Source: CAVVSD01 sp963750895 (GTDB lineage: Bacteria > Actinomycetota > Thermoleophilia > Solirubrobacterales > Solirubrobacteraceae). Taken from it: a stretch of DNA of 64,000 nucleotides. The stretch lies in the NCBI GenBank assembly GCA_963750895.1, contig CAVVSD010000006.1, positions 1,426,001 to 1,490,000 of the forward strand, written 5' to 3'. Under the pieces are notes generated by a model. That model had not been told where the DNA came from and did not search any database. It saw only the letters and a program-made list of their open reading frames with translations. The translations under genes were made by a program, and so were the position numbers. Of this stretch, positions 52,328 to 60,944 are shown one piece after another; positions within the stretch are counted from its first letter, which is position 1; each line of letters opens with the position of its first letter.

Positions 52328-53668
52328 CTAGGTCTTCGCGCGACCGGAGGTCGCGACCACGCCGCCCCCGCCCCCGGCGTGACGCCCGGGCTCCGCGGTC
52401 CACGGCGCCTGCACCTTGTTGAGCACGACGCCGGGCGGCCAGGCGCCGACGAGCCACAGCTGCCGCCGCGCCGCGGCGACGCTCGAGGTCGTGCTCCGCG
52501 ACGGATCGACGACGAGCAGCGTCCGCTCCGCGCGGGACGCGAGCAGGAGGCTGTCGGCGTGGCCCTCGACCGGCGGACCGTCGATGAGGACCCAGTCGTG
52601 GGTCTGCAGGAGGTGGTCGACGAGCTCGGAGAAGCGCTCCGGGCGCAGGCGCGCCGCGGCGTCCGACGGCGCGGGACCCGCTGGGATGACGGTCGCGCCG
52701 GATGGGTCGATGCCCACGGCGATGTCGTGCACCGTGCCGGTGCCGGCCATGAACTCCGCGAGGCCGAGCATCGGCTCGGTGTGCGAGCCGGCCAGGATCG
52801 GACCCGCCCCCGAGCGGCGCAGGTCCGCCTCGATGACGGCGACGGTGTCCCCGTCCCCGCGGATCGCACGGGCGAGGCCCGACGTGACCGTGCTCTTGCC
52901 CTCGCCGGGGCGCGCACTGGTCATGACGACGGTCCGCGCCGGCTCTCCGGCGAGCTCCAGGTTGAGCTTGAGCAGCCGGAAGGCCTCGGCTCCCACGGCG
53001 TCCCGCGGCCCGCGGGTGAGCGGCACCCGCCCGAGGATCGACATGTCCAGCAGCGTCTCGTCCGCGTCGGTGATGCGCGGGTGCTTGTCCAGACGATCGA
53101 CGAGCAGTGCGACCACGCCCGCGATGAGCGCGGACAGCAGCACGCCGAGCCCGATGTACAGCGGCACGTTCGGGCGGGCGGGATCGGTCGGCGCCGCGGC
53201 CGTCTCCACGAGGGTCGCCTTCGAGGGCGCGCTGTTCTGCGCCTGGAGCGTCGCCACGTGGGAGACGAACCCGCGCGCGTACACGTTCGCGGTGCGGGCC
53301 GCCGCCTCGGGCGTGCTCCCCTCCGCCGTGATCTGCAGCAGCCGCGTCTGCTCCACCGGCGCGAAGCTCATCCGCCCCAGCAGCTCCGTGCGCGACGGAC
53401 GGCCGGGCAGCTCGGCCCGCACGCGATCCGCCACCGTGGCGCCGCTCGCGAGCGCCGCGTAGGTGCGCGCGATCTGCTGGCCGAAGTTCGTGTCGACGTT
53501 CTCCGCCTGATCGGTCTCCTGACCGCCGACGTAGATCGTCGCGGTCGACTCGTAGACCTTCGGGAGCGAGAGCGTGGCCAGGACCACCGCCGCGACGGCC
53601 ACGACGAACATCGCCAGGAAGGCGACGCGGCGGCGCCAGACGACGGCGAGGAGGTCCTCGAGATTCAC
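52328..53668 (-). CDS. Polysaccharide chain-length protein with BY-kinase-like ATPase domain
   Basis: 446 residues. The Wzz-like N-terminus has TM1 (VAFLAMFVVAVAAVVLATLS) and TM2 (LYIGLGVLLSALIAGVVALL). A P-loop ATPase follows: Walker A MTSARPGEGKSTVTSGLA, Walker A' AVIEADLRRSG and Walker B WVLIDGPPVEG. The C-terminus (GGGGGVVATSGRAKT) has no tyrosine cluster, so classical autophosphorylation control is not evident. The GTG at 53668 is chosen: it has GGAGGGAG just upstream, and a candidate ATG at 53698 lies inside the predicted -10 box. It sets polymer length in the Wzx/Wzy-type pathway encoded around it. Confidence 0.88.
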   Translation of the reverse strand: MNLEDLLAVVWRRRVAFLAMFVVAVAAVVLATLSLPKVYESTATIYVGGQETDQAENVDTNFGQQIARTYAALASGATVADRVRAELPGRPSRTELLGRMSFAPVEQTRLLQITAEGSTPEAAARTANVYARGFVSHVATLQAQNSAPSKATLVETAAAPTDPARPNVPLYIGLGVLLSALIAGVVALLVDRLDKHPRITDADETLLDMSILGRVPLTRGPRDAVGAEAFRLLKLNLELAGEPARTVVMTSARPGEGKSTVTSGLARAIRGDGDTVAVIEADLRRSGAGPILAGSHTEPMLGLAEFMAGTGTVHDIAVGIDPSGATVIPAGPAPSDAAARLRPERFSELVDHLLQTHDWVLIDGPPVEGHADSLLLASRAERTLLVVDPSRSTTSSVAAARRQLWLVGAWPPGVVLNKVQAPWTAEPGRHAGGGGGVVATSGRAKT

Positions 53669-53696
53669 GCTTCTCCCTCCGGCATCATTAGAGTCC

Positions 53697-53724
53697 ATTT
53701 TACGGACTGTTGGGCTCACGTCCA
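53697..53724 (-). promoter_or_regulatory. Predicted promoter of the chain-length gene
   Basis: On the minus strand TGGACG (53719-53724) and TAAAAT (53697-53702) are spaced by 16 bases. The -10 box ends about 28 bases before the preferred GTG, giving a short leader with the ribosome site. The box overlaps AGTCC/GGACT arms that could be an operator. Confidence 0.5.
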
Positions 53725-53733
53725 GCCCCGCAC

Positions 53734-55129
53734 ATGCGACCCCTGCCGATCAGCGCCCATCTCGCCAGCCCCCGACGGCTGCTCCCCGTGGGCGCCGGCC
53801 TGCTCCTGGCGGTCCTGTGGCCGGTCACCGCGTACCGCGTCTCGCCGGTGCTGCTGCCCGCCGTGCTCGCGCTCTGCGGCCTCGCGGTCGTCGTCCTGCG
53901 CCGCCCCGCGGCCGGGGTCGCGGCGGTCCTCGCGCTGACCCCGCTGCAGAACCTGACGATCGGCGGCGTCCGGCCGATGAACCTCGTCATCCCCGCGATC
54001 GCGGCGGGCCTCGTCGGCCTCATCCTCCTGCGGCCTACGGAGCCGGTGCGCGGCCCCGGCTTCCTCCTGCAGGCCGGCCGCGCTCGCGATGGTCCTCGCC
54101 GGGCTGGCCTCGTCGCTCCTGGCGATCGACCCCGCCCGGTCGGTCAACGACATGACCGTCCTGCTCGTCGCGGCGGCGCTGCTGTTCGTGACGATGGAGT
54201 GCGGACGCACGCGCGAGGACGTCCTGCTCATCGTCGCGGGCGCCGCGGCGGGGCTGCTCGTCGCGGCCGGGCACGGCCTGCTGCAGCAGGCGTCCGGGAG
54301 CTTCGAGGCCTTCACCGCCGACACGAGCCTGGACACCATCGGGCGCATCCAGGGCGCCTTCGGCCACCCGAACGCGTACGGCAGCTTCCTCGCGCTCCTC
54401 ATGCCCGTCGCCGGCGCGCTGGCCCTGACGCGCGCGGCGAGCGCGCCCATGCGGCTCCTCGGCGCCGCCGCGCTCGCGCTCGCCGTGCCCGCCATCGTCC
54501 TGAGCTACTCCCGCGGCGCGATCGGCGCGGTGGTCGTCGGGACGCTGCTCTGGCTCGCCTTCGCCCGCCCGCGCGCCGCGCTCGGGCTCGCCGCCCTCGT
54601 CGCGATCCTGGGGGTGTCCTTCGCGCCGTCGGTCGTCCAGGAGCGCTTCGCGGAGACCTCGTCGGACGTGCCGCTGCGCTCGGACATCTGGCACGCGGCG
54701 CTCGACATCTACTCCCAGCACCCCGTGTTCGGGGCGGGGCTCAGCAACTTCTCCGAGGCCTACGAGAGCCTGCCGGCGACGATCCCCGGCGGCGCGCAGC
54801 GGCGGCTCCTGCACGAGACGCAGCTGCTCGTCCCGCCCCACGCCCAGAACCTGTACCTGAACGTCCTGGCCGAGCAGGGGATCGTGGGCTTCGCCGCGCT
54901 CCTCGTGTTCCTCGTCACGACGCTGTGGGTGCTCGTCGCCGCCACGCGCAGCCGAGAACCCACCGCGCGGGTGCTCGCCATCGGGATCGGTGCCGGCCTG
55001 CTCGGCTTCCTGCTGCAGAGCGGGCTCGACGCGCTGCTGTTCGGCGAGCACGCGGCGCCGATCTTCGCCCTCGCGGGTGTCGGCGCATGCCTGCTGCGCC
55101 TCGCCCGCGAGGCCGACGCCGAGGCCTGA
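53734..55129 (+). CDS. O-antigen-ligase/Wzy-type polymerase, one frameshift
   Basis: About 464 residues after correction, with roughly eleven hydrophobic segments. An extra G at about 54076-54080 (GCCGGCC) splits it between LLQA and ALAMVLAGLASS. Family features are FGHPNAYGSFLALLMPVAGA, VLSYSRGAIGAVVVG (conserved Arg), HPVFGAGLSNFSEAYES and PHAQNLYLNVLAEQGIVGFA, the last in a large periplasmic loop. Such proteins join lipid-linked oligosaccharides into polymer or attach it to a carrier. It is divergent from the chain-length gene. The two would cooperate in polymerisation. Confidence 0.85.
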
Positions 55130-55140
55130 GCCGGGCGGGG

Positions 55141-55878
55141 TCAGGCGACGGGCTTCGTCGCCTCGAGCGTCATGGCCTCGACGGTGTTCTGCCACGGGGG
55201 ACCGTGGTTCTCGAGGCCGTTGAGCTCGGCATGCGGGCTGGATTCGAACTCACGGCGGGCGACGTCGACGAACCCGGCCTCCCGCAGCTTCGCCGCGAGG
55301 TCGTCCTCGTCGTAGACCCAGGCGTGGCCCCAGAGGCGCATGAAGTCGTTGAACATCTGGCAGGGACGCTCGTGCGTCTTGCCGCTGATCGCGTCGAGGA
55401 ACGGGATGTACTGCTCGAGGCGCATCTCCGGGTTGCGGTCCTCGTAGAGGGCGATGATCTTGCGCAGATCGGGGGTCGTGAGCCGCACGACGCCGCCGGG
55501 CCGCAGCACGCGGTACATCTCCGCGAGCGCACGCCGGCCGACGTCCTCGGGCACGTGCTCGATGACGTGCTCGCCGAACACGTACTGCATGCAGCCGTCG
55601 GGGAGCGGCATCCGGCGGGCCATGTCGAGGTACAGGTCGCCCCCGACGAGGTCGGAGTTCAGCCAGCCCGGGAGCGTCACGGGCCCCGAGCCGATCTGCA
55701 GCCGCGGCGCGGCCGTGTCGGCGACGTAGCGGTCGACGATGCGCCGCCCGCGGACGTGGCCGTGGCTGAGGAAGAACGGCAGCGACCGCGCCCGGAGCCA
55801 CGCGTGCGTCACCGCAGGCCGCTCGGCCGCTCGTCTGCCGACAGGGGTGCTCTTGAGGCGTGATATCGCGCTGGTCAT
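55141..55878 (-). CDS. Class I SAM-dependent methyltransferase of the polysaccharide locus
   Basis: About 245 residues. SAM-binding elements are PRLQIGSGPVTLPGWLNSDL (a methyltransferase_11-like motif I variant), MQYVFGEHVIEHVPEDVGRR and MYRVLRPGGVVRLTTPDLRK. The ATG at 55878 (MTSAISRLKS) is one of several possible starts. The frame stays open to 55998. It is convergent with the polymerase gene. Likely roles are O- or N-methylation of a sugar in the polymer. Confidence 0.8.
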   Translation of the reverse strand: MTSAISRLKSTPVGRRAAERPAVTHAWLRARSLPFFLSHGHVRGRRIVDRYVADTAAPRLQIGSGPVTLPGWLNSDLVGGDLYLDMARRMPLPDGCMQYVFGEHVIEHVPEDVGRRALAEMYRVLRPGGVVRLTTPDLRKIIALYEDRNPEMRLEQYIPFLDAISGKTHERPCQMFNDFMRLWGHAWVYDEDDLAAKLREAGFVDVARREFESSPHAELNGLENHGPPWQNTVEAMTLEATKPVA

Positions 55879-55989
55879 CAGGCGAAACTCTAGTTCCTGG
55901 CGCATAGGCGACGCCAGTCCGGTCTGCAAAAGAACGCTTTTCGGGTCGTCGAGCCTATCCCGCACGCTCCGTTTTCCGTAGTGTCTGAT

Positions 55990-56011
55990 TTGAAGCAACT
56001 TGGTGCTTCAA
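55990..56011. promoter_or_regulatory. Perfect inverted repeat in the divergent polysaccharide promoter region
   Basis: TTGAAGCA and TGCTTCAA (8 bp each, perfect) flank ACTTGG. The surrounding spacer (55879-56051) is unusually AT-rich and contains a second hairpin, AAAAG-AACG-CTTTT, at about 55926-55939. The repeat lies 40 bases upstream of the glycosylphosphotransferase start and is a candidate operator for both divergent transcripts. Confidence 0.45.
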
Positions 56012-56051
56012 GGCGTGACAGAACCCGCAACGGAAGGCCGCCAGACCCGAG

Positions 56052-57563
56052 ATGCCCGTTCGAGCCCGCCCAGCACCCTCGCGCCCGCTCGGGGGCTCGG
56101 GTCCTGTCGGGCACGGCGCTCCACCGGGGCCGGCGCCACCCACGCCGAAACGCAGGCGCGAACGGCTGACGCTCGCCTTCGTGGCAGCGGACATCGGGGC
56201 GATGCTCGTCGCCGCGCTGACGGTCGCGCTCGTCGCGAAACCGATGCAGGCGGACCTGCTCCTGCTGCTCGCCGCGATCGTGCTGTCGTTCCTGGCGCTG
56301 GCGTTCAACGGGCTGTACGAGCAGGACGACGTCGGTCCCGGCCACTCCACGCCCGACGAGATCATGCGCATCGCGATCTCGGTCACGCTCGGCGCGTGGG
56401 CCGCATGCGTGATCGGCATGGTCGCGCGCTCCGCCGAGCTCGGCATCGTCGCCGCCTTCTGGATCGCCGCCCTCGTCGACGTCATCGCGCTGCGCGCGGT
56501 CACGCGGGCGATCTGCCAGCGCCGTGCGTGGTTCCGCCAGGGCGTCGTCGTCGTCGGCGCCGGCAGGGTCGGACACCTCGTCGCCGACAAGTACGGCAAG
56601 CACCCCGAGTTCGGGGTCGACGTCCTCGGCTTCGTCGACGACGACCCCCTGACGGAGATCCCGCTCGGCAGCACGCCGCCGCTCCTGGGCGGGCTCGACG
56701 ACCTGCCCGACCTCATCCACCGCCTGCACGTGGACCGCGTCCTGGTCGCCTTCTCCCGGGAGAGCCCGGACGAGATGCTCACGGTGCTGCGCGCCGTCCG
56801 CACCTGCGACGTGCACCTGGACATCGTCCCGCGCTACTTCGACCTCGTCGGCCCGAGCGCCACCATGCACCAGCTCGAGGGCGTGGGCATCGTCGGGCTC
56901 CCGCCGGCGCGGCCGTCGCGCCATGCGCTGGCGGCCAAGCGGGCGCTCGACGTCGCGGTGTCCGGGGTGCTGCTCCTGGTGCTGGCACCGCTGCTCGTGC
57001 TGCTGTCGCTGCTCGTCCGGCTCGACAGCCGCGGCCCCACCCTGTACCGGGGGCAGCGGATCGGGCGCGGCGGGCGCGAGATCGAGCTGCGGAAGTTCCG
57101 GACGATGCACCCGGATGCCGAAGCGCGGCTCGCCGAGCTGCTGACCGACGACGACACCCGGCGTGAGTTCGAGGCCACGCACAAGCTCGCACGCGACCCG
57201 CGGGTGACCCGGCTGGGCGGCTGGCTGCGGCAGACCTCGCTCGACGAGCTGCCCCAGCTGGTCAACGTCTTCCGCGGCGAGCTCTCGCTCGTCGGCCCCC
57301 GCCCCGTCACCAAGCACGAGTGGGACCTGCGGTTCGGCACCGACTGCGCGCCCGCAGCGACGAATCTCCCCGGCTACTGGCACGTCGACGAGCTGCGGCC
57401 GGGGCTGACCGGCTACTGGCAGGTCAGCGGGCGCTCGGTCACGACGTTCGAGGAGCGCATGCGCCTGGACATGGGCTACCTGTCGAGCTGGTCGCTGCGC
57501 TTCGACCTCTACATCCTCGCCCGCACGATCCGCGCCGTGCTGGCGCGCGACGGGGCCTACTAG
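56052..57563 (+). CDS. Polyprenyl glycosylphosphotransferase (initiating sugar transferase)
   Basis: 503 residues. The N-terminal hydrophobic region begins at about 38 (LTLAFVAADIGAMLVAALTV). A CoA-binding-like Rossmann segment (VVVVGAGRVGHLVADKYGKH) is followed by the C-terminal bacterial sugar transferase domain. There the motifs are RALDVAVSGVLLLVLAPLLV, KFRTMHPDAE, QTSLDELPQLVNVFRGELSL, VGPRPVTKHE and RPGLTGYWQVSGRS. It loads the first sugar-1-phosphate onto undecaprenyl phosphate and so starts the repeat unit. The stop shares a CTAG with the convergent GT2 gene. Confidence 0.93.
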   Translation: MPVRARPAPSRPLGGSGPVGHGAPPGPAPPTPKRRRERLTLAFVAADIGAMLVAALTVALVAKPMQADLLLLLAAIVLSFLALAFNGLYEQDDVGPGHSTPDEIMRIAISVTLGAWAACVIGMVARSAELGIVAAFWIAALVDVIALRAVTRAICQRRAWFRQGVVVVGAGRVGHLVADKYGKHPEFGVDVLGFVDDDPLTEIPLGSTPPLLGGLDDLPDLIHRLHVDRVLVAFSRESPDEMLTVLRAVRTCDVHLDIVPRYFDLVGPSATMHQLEGVGIVGLPPARPSRHALAAKRALDVAVSGVLLLVLAPLLVLLSLLVRLDSRGPTLYRGQRIGRGGREIELRKFRTMHPDAEARLAELLTDDDTRREFEATHKLARDPRVTRLGGWLRQTSLDELPQLVNVFRGELSLVGPRPVTKHEWDLRFGTDCAPAATNLPGYWHVDELRPGLTGYWQVSGRSVTTFEERMRLDMGYLSSWSLRFDLYILARTIRAVLARDGAY

Positions 57564-58477
57564 GCCGTCGGCACCGAGAGGCGCAGCCGGCGCCCGGCGC
57601 CGGCGCGCGCGGCGGGGAGGCCCAGCGAGGACTCACGCAGCAGCGCGCGGGGATCGCACAGCGCCGAGCGGACCATCGGCCGGGCAGCGTCGCGCCAGCG
57701 GCCGCGCGAGGCGTAGACGCGGGCCGCCTTCGCGTCGAGCATCGCGTGCGCGCGCCGCTCGAGCCGGGTGCCGCGGCGCTCCGGGTGGCGCTCGAAGAAG
57801 CGCTCGACGATCCGCCGCGCATCGCGCATGCCGGCCTCGATCCTCGCCGTCAGCGCGTTGTCGTGCCGGCGGTAGAGCGTCGCGGTGCGCCGCTCCCCCA
57901 CGACCCGCGCGTGCTCGAACGCGCGCAGGATGAAGTCCCAGTCCTGCGAGACGATCAGCTCGTCGTCCCAGTCGCCGGTGCGCTCCACGACCGCGCGCGG
58001 GAACAGCAGCGCGTGGGGCCGGATGTTGACCCGGCCGAGCAGCGTCGCCTCCGCGAGCGCGCCCTGCTGGCGCGACACCATCGTCCACAGCGGACGCATC
58101 CGCTCGTCGCAGTAGGTCGTCGCGCCGTACGCGACGTGGTCCGCGCGGCCGTCGAGCAGGTCCAGGAGCCGCCGCGTGCTGCCGGGCTCGAGGAGGTCGT
58201 CGGCGTCGATGTAGCGCAGGTACGCGCCGCGGGCGGCGGCCTGACCGGCGGTGCGGGCGCGCGAGAGGCCGCCGTGGTCGACCCGGACGTGGCGCAGCCG
58301 CGGGTCGCGGACGTCCGCGAGGAGGTCGGCGATCGGCTGGTCGTTGCCGTCGTCGACGACGATGAGCTCGAGGTCGCAGCCCTCCTGGCCCAGGGCGCTC
58401 GCGACGGCGTCCCGCAGCCACGGGACGTTCGGCCGCCACGCGGGCATCATGAGCGAGACGGTGGGCGCCGAGGTCAC
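57560..58477 (-). CDS. GT2-family glycosyltransferase
   Basis: 305 residues. The GTG overlaps the TGA of the upstream methyltransferase (GTGA). GT-A motifs are SLMMPAWRPNVPWLRDAVAS, LIVVDDGNDQPIADLL, AYLRYIDADDLLEPGS (D-x-D) and VSQDWDFILRAFEHA. The C-terminal part ends RRLRLSVPTA. It resembles the GT2 gene two genes upstream over its whole length, so a duplication is likely. The sugar donor is not assignable. Confidence 0.86.
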   Translation of the reverse strand: MTSAPTVSLMMPAWRPNVPWLRDAVASALGQEGCDLELIVVDDGNDQPIADLLADVRDPRLRHVRVDHGGLSRARTAGQAAARGAYLRYIDADDLLEPGSTRRLLDLLDGRADHVAYGATTYCDERMRPLWTMVSRQQGALAEATLLGRVNIRPHALLFPRAVVERTGDWDDELIVSQDWDFILRAFEHARVVGERRTATLYRRHDNALTARIEAGMRDARRIVERFFERHPERRGTRLERRAHAMLDAKAARVYASRGRWRDAARPMVRSALCDPRALLRESSLGLPAARAGAGRRLRLSVPTA

Positions 58478-59223
58478 CCGCGCCGCCCCCCGAGCCTCGA
58501 CCGGGCGGCGGCCCGCAGCCGCCGCGAGTCGGTGCGCACGGCGCGCGGCAGGAGCTGCAGCGACGGCTTGAGCGCGGGCTGCGCGTGGCGGATCGTGTGG
58601 AGCCCCGGATGCACGACGTCGGCCTGCGCCGGCGGCTCCGGGTCCAGCCCGAGCGCGGCGGCCCGCTCGTGCTCGATGAACAGCAGCGTGTTCTGGGCGT
58701 ACCACGGCTCGACGGCGGGGTCGGTCCAGACCGCCGGCCGGACGACGTCGTGGACGCCGAAGCCCAGCTCCGCGAACCGCCCGATCCAGTGGCTCTGCCA
58801 CTGCTCGTTGACGTGGTGTCTGCCGCCCTGGAAGGGGATCGCCGCGGAGAACAGCACGGCGGGCGCGTGACGGGTGAGCGAGCTCAGCAGCGTGTCGGCG
58901 GCGCCGGCGGGGAGGTGCTCGGCGACCTCCAGGCAGAGCGCCAGGTCGAAGCCGCGGCCGAGATCGAGCGGCGTGCAGAGGTCGTGGGACACGAACAGGT
59001 CCGGCGCGACGGCCAGCGCCTCGAGCGCGACCCAGTCGCCGTCCACGCCCGTGACCTCCGTCGCGCCGCACTCGAGCGCGACGCTCGCCCAGGTGCCGAT
59101 GCCGCACCCGACGTCGAGCACCGACGACGCCCGCGTGAGCGCGAGCACCGCCGGCAGGATGCGCCGTGCGGAGCTGACGGAGCCCGCCTCGCGGACCTCG
59201 AAGAAGTGCTCGGTGTACGGCAC
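58474..59223 (-). CDS. Class I SAM-dependent methyltransferase
   Basis: 249 residues from the GTG at 59223. It starts MPYTEHFFEVREAGSVSSAR. SAM motif I is VLDVGCGIGTWASVALECGA, then VTGVDGDWVALEAL and FDLALCLEVAEHLPAGAAD, ending in an Arg-rich tail (RTDSRRLRAAARSRLGGRRG). It is sandwiched between two paralogous GT2 genes on one strand with near-zero spacing, so it probably methylates a sugar they transfer. Confidence 0.85.
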   Translation of the reverse strand: MPYTEHFFEVREAGSVSSARRILPAVLALTRASSVLDVGCGIGTWASVALECGATEVTGVDGDWVALEALAVAPDLFVSHDLCTPLDLGRGFDLALCLEVAEHLPAGAADTLLSSLTRHAPAVLFSAAIPFQGGRHHVNEQWQSHWIGRFAELGFGVHDVVRPAVWTDPAVEPWYAQNTLLFIEHERAAALGLDPEPPAQADVVHPGLHTIRHAQPALKPSLQLLPRAVRTDSRRLRAAARSRLGGRRG

Positions 59224-59228
59224 GGCGC

Positions 59229-60185
59229 TCAGGCGACCGCCGCGACCGCCGGCCGGGCGGGAGCGGTGCGCCGGTTCCCACGCGCCCACACTGCGGGCAG
59301 CGCCTGGCCGAACTCCGTGACCACCGCGCGCGGGCTGCGGGCGGCCGCGTCGAGCACGAGCGGGACCGCCGTCGCGACGTGGCCGCGCTGCAGCGCGATG
59401 CGGGCGTCGCGGGCCCGCAGCATCCCCAGCGCACGCCGCTGGAGCCCCGTGCCCCGATGCTCGGGGTGGCGCTCGAAGAAGCGCTCGACGACCGCGCGGC
59501 GACCCTCGCTGCCCGCCGTCGTGTCCGCCGTCGCGGAGTCGCCATGGCGGCGGTAGAACACGCCGACGCCGTCCCCGCCGCGCACCTCGGCGTGCTCGAC
59601 GGCGCGCAGGCAGAAGTCCCAGTCCTGGCACACGCGGAAGCTCGTGTCCCACGCGCCGGTGAGGTCGATGACCGCCCGCGGGAACAGCATCGCCGGCAGC
59701 CGCACGGGGAACTGGTTGAGCAGGCAGTCGACCAGCGCTGCGCCGCGGGTCCGGGCCGACATCGTCCAGATCGGCTCGAGGTGCTCGTCGCAGAAGACGG
59801 TCGCGAGGTAGGCCAGGACGTCGTCGCGCCCGTCGACGAGCTCGAGCAGACGCGCAGTGCTGTGCGGATGCAGGACGTCGTCGGCGTCGACGAAGCGCAG
59901 GTAGCGCCCGCGCGCGACGGCGATGCCGGCGTTGCGCCCGGCGCACTCGCCGCCGTGCGGCACCCTGACGACGGAGAGCCGCGGATCGTCGAACCCGCGG
60001 AGCAGCGGGGCGACGGGGTCCTCGTTGCCGTCGTCGACGACGATCAGCTCGACGTCGGCACCGCGCTGGTCCAGCGCGCTGCGGACGGCGTCGGCGAGCC
60101 AGTCGCCGCGCGGCCTCCAGACCGGCATGACCATGCTGACCAGCGGAGCCGTGGCGTTGCATTGACCAGTCAAGAGGTGCATCAT
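59229..60185 (-). CDS. GT2-family glycosyltransferase
   Basis: 318 residues. Motifs match the downstream GT2 closely: SMVMPVWRPRGDWLADAVRS, LIVVDDGNEDPVAPLLR, RYLRFVDADDVLHPHS (D-x-D) and VCQDWDFCLRAVEHA. The start is the first of two adjacent ATGs at 60185. The divergent deacetylase starts only 9 bases away, so the promoters must lie inside the two coding regions. A TTGAC-CA-GTCAA palindrome just inside this gene may be an operator. It begins the minus-strand arm of the module. Confidence 0.85.
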   Translation of the reverse strand: MMHLLTGQCNATAPLVSMVMPVWRPRGDWLADAVRSALDQRGADVELIVVDDGNEDPVAPLLRGFDDPRLSVVRVPHGGECAGRNAGIAVARGRYLRFVDADDVLHPHSTARLLELVDGRDDVLAYLATVFCDEHLEPIWTMSARTRGAALVDCLLNQFPVRLPAMLFPRAVIDLTGAWDTSFRVCQDWDFCLRAVEHAEVRGGDGVGVFYRRHGDSATADTTAGSEGRRAVVERFFERHPEHRGTGLQRRALGMLRARDARIALQRGHVATAVPLVLDAAARSPRAVVTEFGQALPAVWARGNRRTAPARPAVAAVA

Positions 60186-60194
60186 CGCACCGGA

Positions 60195-60944
60195 ATGCTC
60201 TTGCGTCCACCTCTCGTGCTCGTCTACCACGGCGTCGGTGACGTTCCCGCAGAGCACGACCCGGACCGGCTCTTCGTCGCGACCCGGACCTTCATCGGGC
60301 AGATCCGCAGCCTGCGGCGTCGCGGCTACGGCTTCGTGACCGTCGCGCAGTTCGCGGAGCGGCTGCGCGGCGGGGCGCCGCTGGACGGGCGGTGCGCCGT
60401 CACGTTCGACGACGGCGGCGCCGACAACGCCGAGGAGCTGGCGGCGGTGACGCAGTCCCTCGAGGTGCCGGTCACGCTCTACGTGTGCCCGGACCTGCTG
60501 GGCCGGCCGCACCCCTTCGTCGCGCCGGAGTCCGGGCGCCGGCTCATGGACGCCGACCAGCTGCGCGACCTCGCCCGCCTCCCCGGGATCGAGATCGGCT
60601 CGCACACGCGGACGCACCGCGACCTCTCGCGTGCGGACGTCAGCGAGGCCTTCGAGGAGATGTCGAGCTCGAAGACGGCGCTGGAGGAGCTCGTCGACCG
60701 CGAGGTCGTGAGCTTCGCCTACCCGTCGTGCGGCTACTCGGAGGACTGCCCCGCGGCGGCGGAGCTCGCGGGCTACACGAGCGCGGTCACCTGCGGACCG
60801 CGCGGCGGCCGCTCGCCGTACGAGCTGCGGCGGGACATGATCGGCACGCACGACAGGGGCCTGCGCTTCGCCTTGAAGTCGCGCGGCGCGGCCCATGCTG
60901 CCCGGCGCCCGAGGCGCTGGCTCACCGAGGTACGGAGACCATGA
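60195..60944 (+). CDS. Polysaccharide deacetylase (NodB homology)
   Basis: 249 residues. NodB motifs are VTFDDGGADN (catalytic and metal Asp), IGSHTRTHRDLSRADV (two metal His) and VVSFAYPSCGYSED. The N-terminus (PPLVLVYHGVGDVPAEHDPD) lacks a signal peptide, so it probably acts on a lipid-linked precursor in the cytoplasm or at the membrane. It removes N-acetyl groups from a glycan. Its TGA overlaps the ATG of the next methyltransferase gene. Confidence 0.88.
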   Translation: MLLRPPLVLVYHGVGDVPAEHDPDRLFVATRTFIGQIRSLRRRGYGFVTVAQFAERLRGGAPLDGRCAVTFDDGGADNAEELAAVTQSLEVPVTLYVCPDLLGRPHPFVAPESGRRLMDADQLRDLARLPGIEIGSHTRTHRDLSRADVSEAFEEMSSSKTALEELVDREVVSFAYPSCGYSEDCPAAAELAGYTSAVTCGPRGGRSPYELRRDMIGTHDRGLRFALKSRGAAHAARRPRRWLTEVRRP

